DNA of 13,374 bases from Coriobacteriia bacterium (lineage in GTDB: Bacteria; Actinomycetota; Coriobacteriia; WRKU01; WQUG01): NCBI GenBank assembly GCA_009785705.1, contig WQVS01000031.1:1-13374 (forward strand), read 5' to 3'. Shown one piece after another: positions 12,294 through 13,374 of the stretch. The position numbers and the translations under genes were made by a program. Numbering within the stretch: position 1 is the stretch's first letter; every line of letters begins with the position of its first letter. The notes below the pieces were generated by a model, which worked only from the letters and a program-made list of their open reading frames with translations, ran no database searches and had not been told where the DNA came from.

Positions 12294-13374
12294 CTAGATA
12301 GAGTCCTTTCCAAAATAACGCTGATAGACTGGTGACATCGCGCGCAATCTTTCAACAATGGGGATGAGTGTGTCCACAAATCCATCCACATCTTCTTCTG
12401 TAGTAAAACGACCCAAAGAAACACGCAATGAGCCATGGGCAATTTCTTTCTTAACACCAATAGCTAGTAACACATGACTAGGATCAAGTGAGCCTGAACT
12501 ACAGGCAGAACCCGTAGATATAGCGTATCCCTGATTATCTAGTTGCAGTAGCATTGATTCGCCTTCAACCCCATTGATGAGCAGTGACACGATTCCTGGT
12601 AAGCGAGAATCACCACTTATTGTTGTCTGGGTATTTTCCAAGCTCTCTGTCACGCGTTTTGCGATTTTATCCCTTAGTGCTGACAGGCGTGCTGTCTCTG
12701 CTTCCATCTCTTCCAAGCAAAGCTCTAAGGCCTTTGCAAAACCAACAGCACCTGCAACATTTTGTGTACCGCTACGGCGACGACCCTCTTGTCCTCCACC
12801 CTTAAAAATGGGATCAAAACTTATGCCTCTTCTTAGGTAGAGTGCACCCACGCCTTTTGGACCATAGATTTTATGCGCAGAAAATGACGCCATATCCACA
12901 CCCAATTCTTGCACATTAAAGGGAACTTTACCCAAAGATTGCACAGCATCAGTATGAAAAAGTGCACCATGAGCATGGGCAACTTTCACCAAAGCGGCAA
13001 TATCATTAATGCTCCCAATCTCATTATTGCTGTGCATTATGGATACAATTTTAGTATCGTCGCGCATAGCTTCTTCAAGGGCTTCGACAGAGATTAGACC
13101 GTCAGCATCCGGTTGTAACAAACTAATGTCATAACCTTGTTTGCCCAATGATTTCACCAGGTTTAAGATACCTGGGTGCTCATATGCAGAAGCAATAAGA
13201 TGTCCCCCATCAGGGGCGATACGGCGCAGAACGCTTATAAAAGCTGCATTATCAGCCTCTGTACCACCAGAGGTAAATATTATTTCAGAAGGTCTTGCTG
13301 CTCCAATTCCGTTTGCAATTGTTTCGCGAGCAGCTTCTAGGGCATGGTAAGCGTCTCGGCCTACCTGATAAAGA
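12294..13374 (-). CDS. iscS: Cysteine desulfurase (IscS/NifS, class I), N-terminus cut by window edge
   Basis: About 360 codons are in the window, running to a TAG at 12294-12296; the N-terminal few tens of residues lie beyond the right edge. It removes sulfur from cysteine as a persulfide, for Fe-S clusters and tRNA thiolation. Visible motifs in order: GRDAYHALEAARETIA, EIIFTSGGTEADN, HLIASAYEHPGIL (contacting PLP), NNEIG, HTDAVQSLGK, the PLP lysine in FSAHKIYGPKG (codon 12870-12872), RSGTQNVAG, and the catalytic Cys loop STGSACSSGSLDPSHVL (codon 12501-12503). The extended Cys loop marks class I (IscS/NifS) rather than SufS. A GTG at 13157 begins a shorter open frame but is internal to the gene. 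It directly precedes iscU. Confidence 0.95.
   Translation of the reverse strand, partial: LYQVGRDAYHALEAARETIANGIGAARPSEIIFTSGGTEADNAAFISVLRRIAPDGGHLIASAYEHPGILNLVKSLGKQGYDISLLQPDADGLISVEALEEAMRDDTKIVSIMHSNNEIGSINDIAALVKVAHAHGALFHTDAVQSLGKVPFNVQELGVDMASFSAHKIYGPKGVGALYLRRGISFDPIFKGGGQEGRRRSGTQNVAGAVGFAKALELCLEEMEAETARLSALRDKIAKRVTESLENTQTTISGDSRLPGIVSLLINGVEGESMLLQLDNQGYAISTGSACSSGSLDPSHVLLAIGVKKEIAHGSLRVSLGRFTTEEDVDGFVDTLIPIVERLRAMSPVYQRYFGKDSI

Noticed and set aside
12294..13157. Shorter cysteine desulfurase starting at the GTG at 13157
   Set aside because: The same frame continues upstream to the window edge and encodes essential NifS motifs (TSGGTEADN and ASAYEHPGIL), so the GTG is internal.

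Overview
The window is a densely packed, almost entirely minus-strand bacterial segment. Its core is a histidine biosynthesis operon flanked by iron-sulfur cluster assembly and nucleic-acid maintenance genes. GC content looks moderate (mid-40s percent by eye, not computed). Three features suggest a low-to-moderate GC actinobacterial lineage such as Coriobacteriia. First, the neighbourhood Nif3-like protein, coiled-coil zinc-ribbon protein and RNase HI-domain fusion is a block familiar from Actinobacteria (mycobacterial Rv2230c-Rv2229c-Rv2228c). Second, the histidine enzymes mix a short-form HisG with HisZ, separate HisI and HisE, and a PHP-type HisK. Third, there is an IscS-IscU pair without hsc genes. 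This assignment is an inference and not secure.

Layout from left to right: (1) 1-378, plus strand, the C-terminal end of a Y-family DNA polymerase (DinB) cut by the window edge. (2) 385-1410, minus, an unusual fusion of RNase HI with a QueD/PTPS-type 6-carboxytetrahydropterin synthase, converging on dinB with six bases between stop codons. (3) 1423-10022, minus, the his operon. In transcription order it is hisZ-hisG (one fused gene), hisD, hisC, hisB, [no hisH], hisA, hisF, [paired structured repeats], hisI, hisE, hisK, then the RNase HI-QueD gene 12 bases downstream. (4) 10144-13374, minus, in transcription order a partial iscS, iscU, a Nif3-family metalloprotein and a coiled-coil zinc-ribbon protein.

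How the genes work together: HisZG makes phosphoribosyl-ATP from ATP and PRPP. HisE and HisI hydrolyse it to ProFAR, HisA isomerises that, and HisF forms the imidazole ring. HisB, HisC, HisK and HisD then carry imidazoleglycerol-phosphate to histidine. Every step is encoded here except the glutaminase subunit HisH. HisH is missing from exactly the place (between hisB and hisA) where it is usually found. Most genes overlap or are spaced by a few bases. The exceptions are the hisC-hisB, hisB-hisA and hisF-hisI gaps, which carry palindromes, a possible internal promoter and a pair of inverted structured repeats. A plausible promoter with a dyad lies just upstream of hisZG.

Most notable points: the RNase HI-QueD fusion; the HisZ-HisG fusion; the absence of hisH; two roughly 100-base inverted, self-complementary repeat units with compensatory substitutions between hisF and hisI; and the apparent insertion of the whole his operon into the nif3 / zinc-ribbon / RNase H block.
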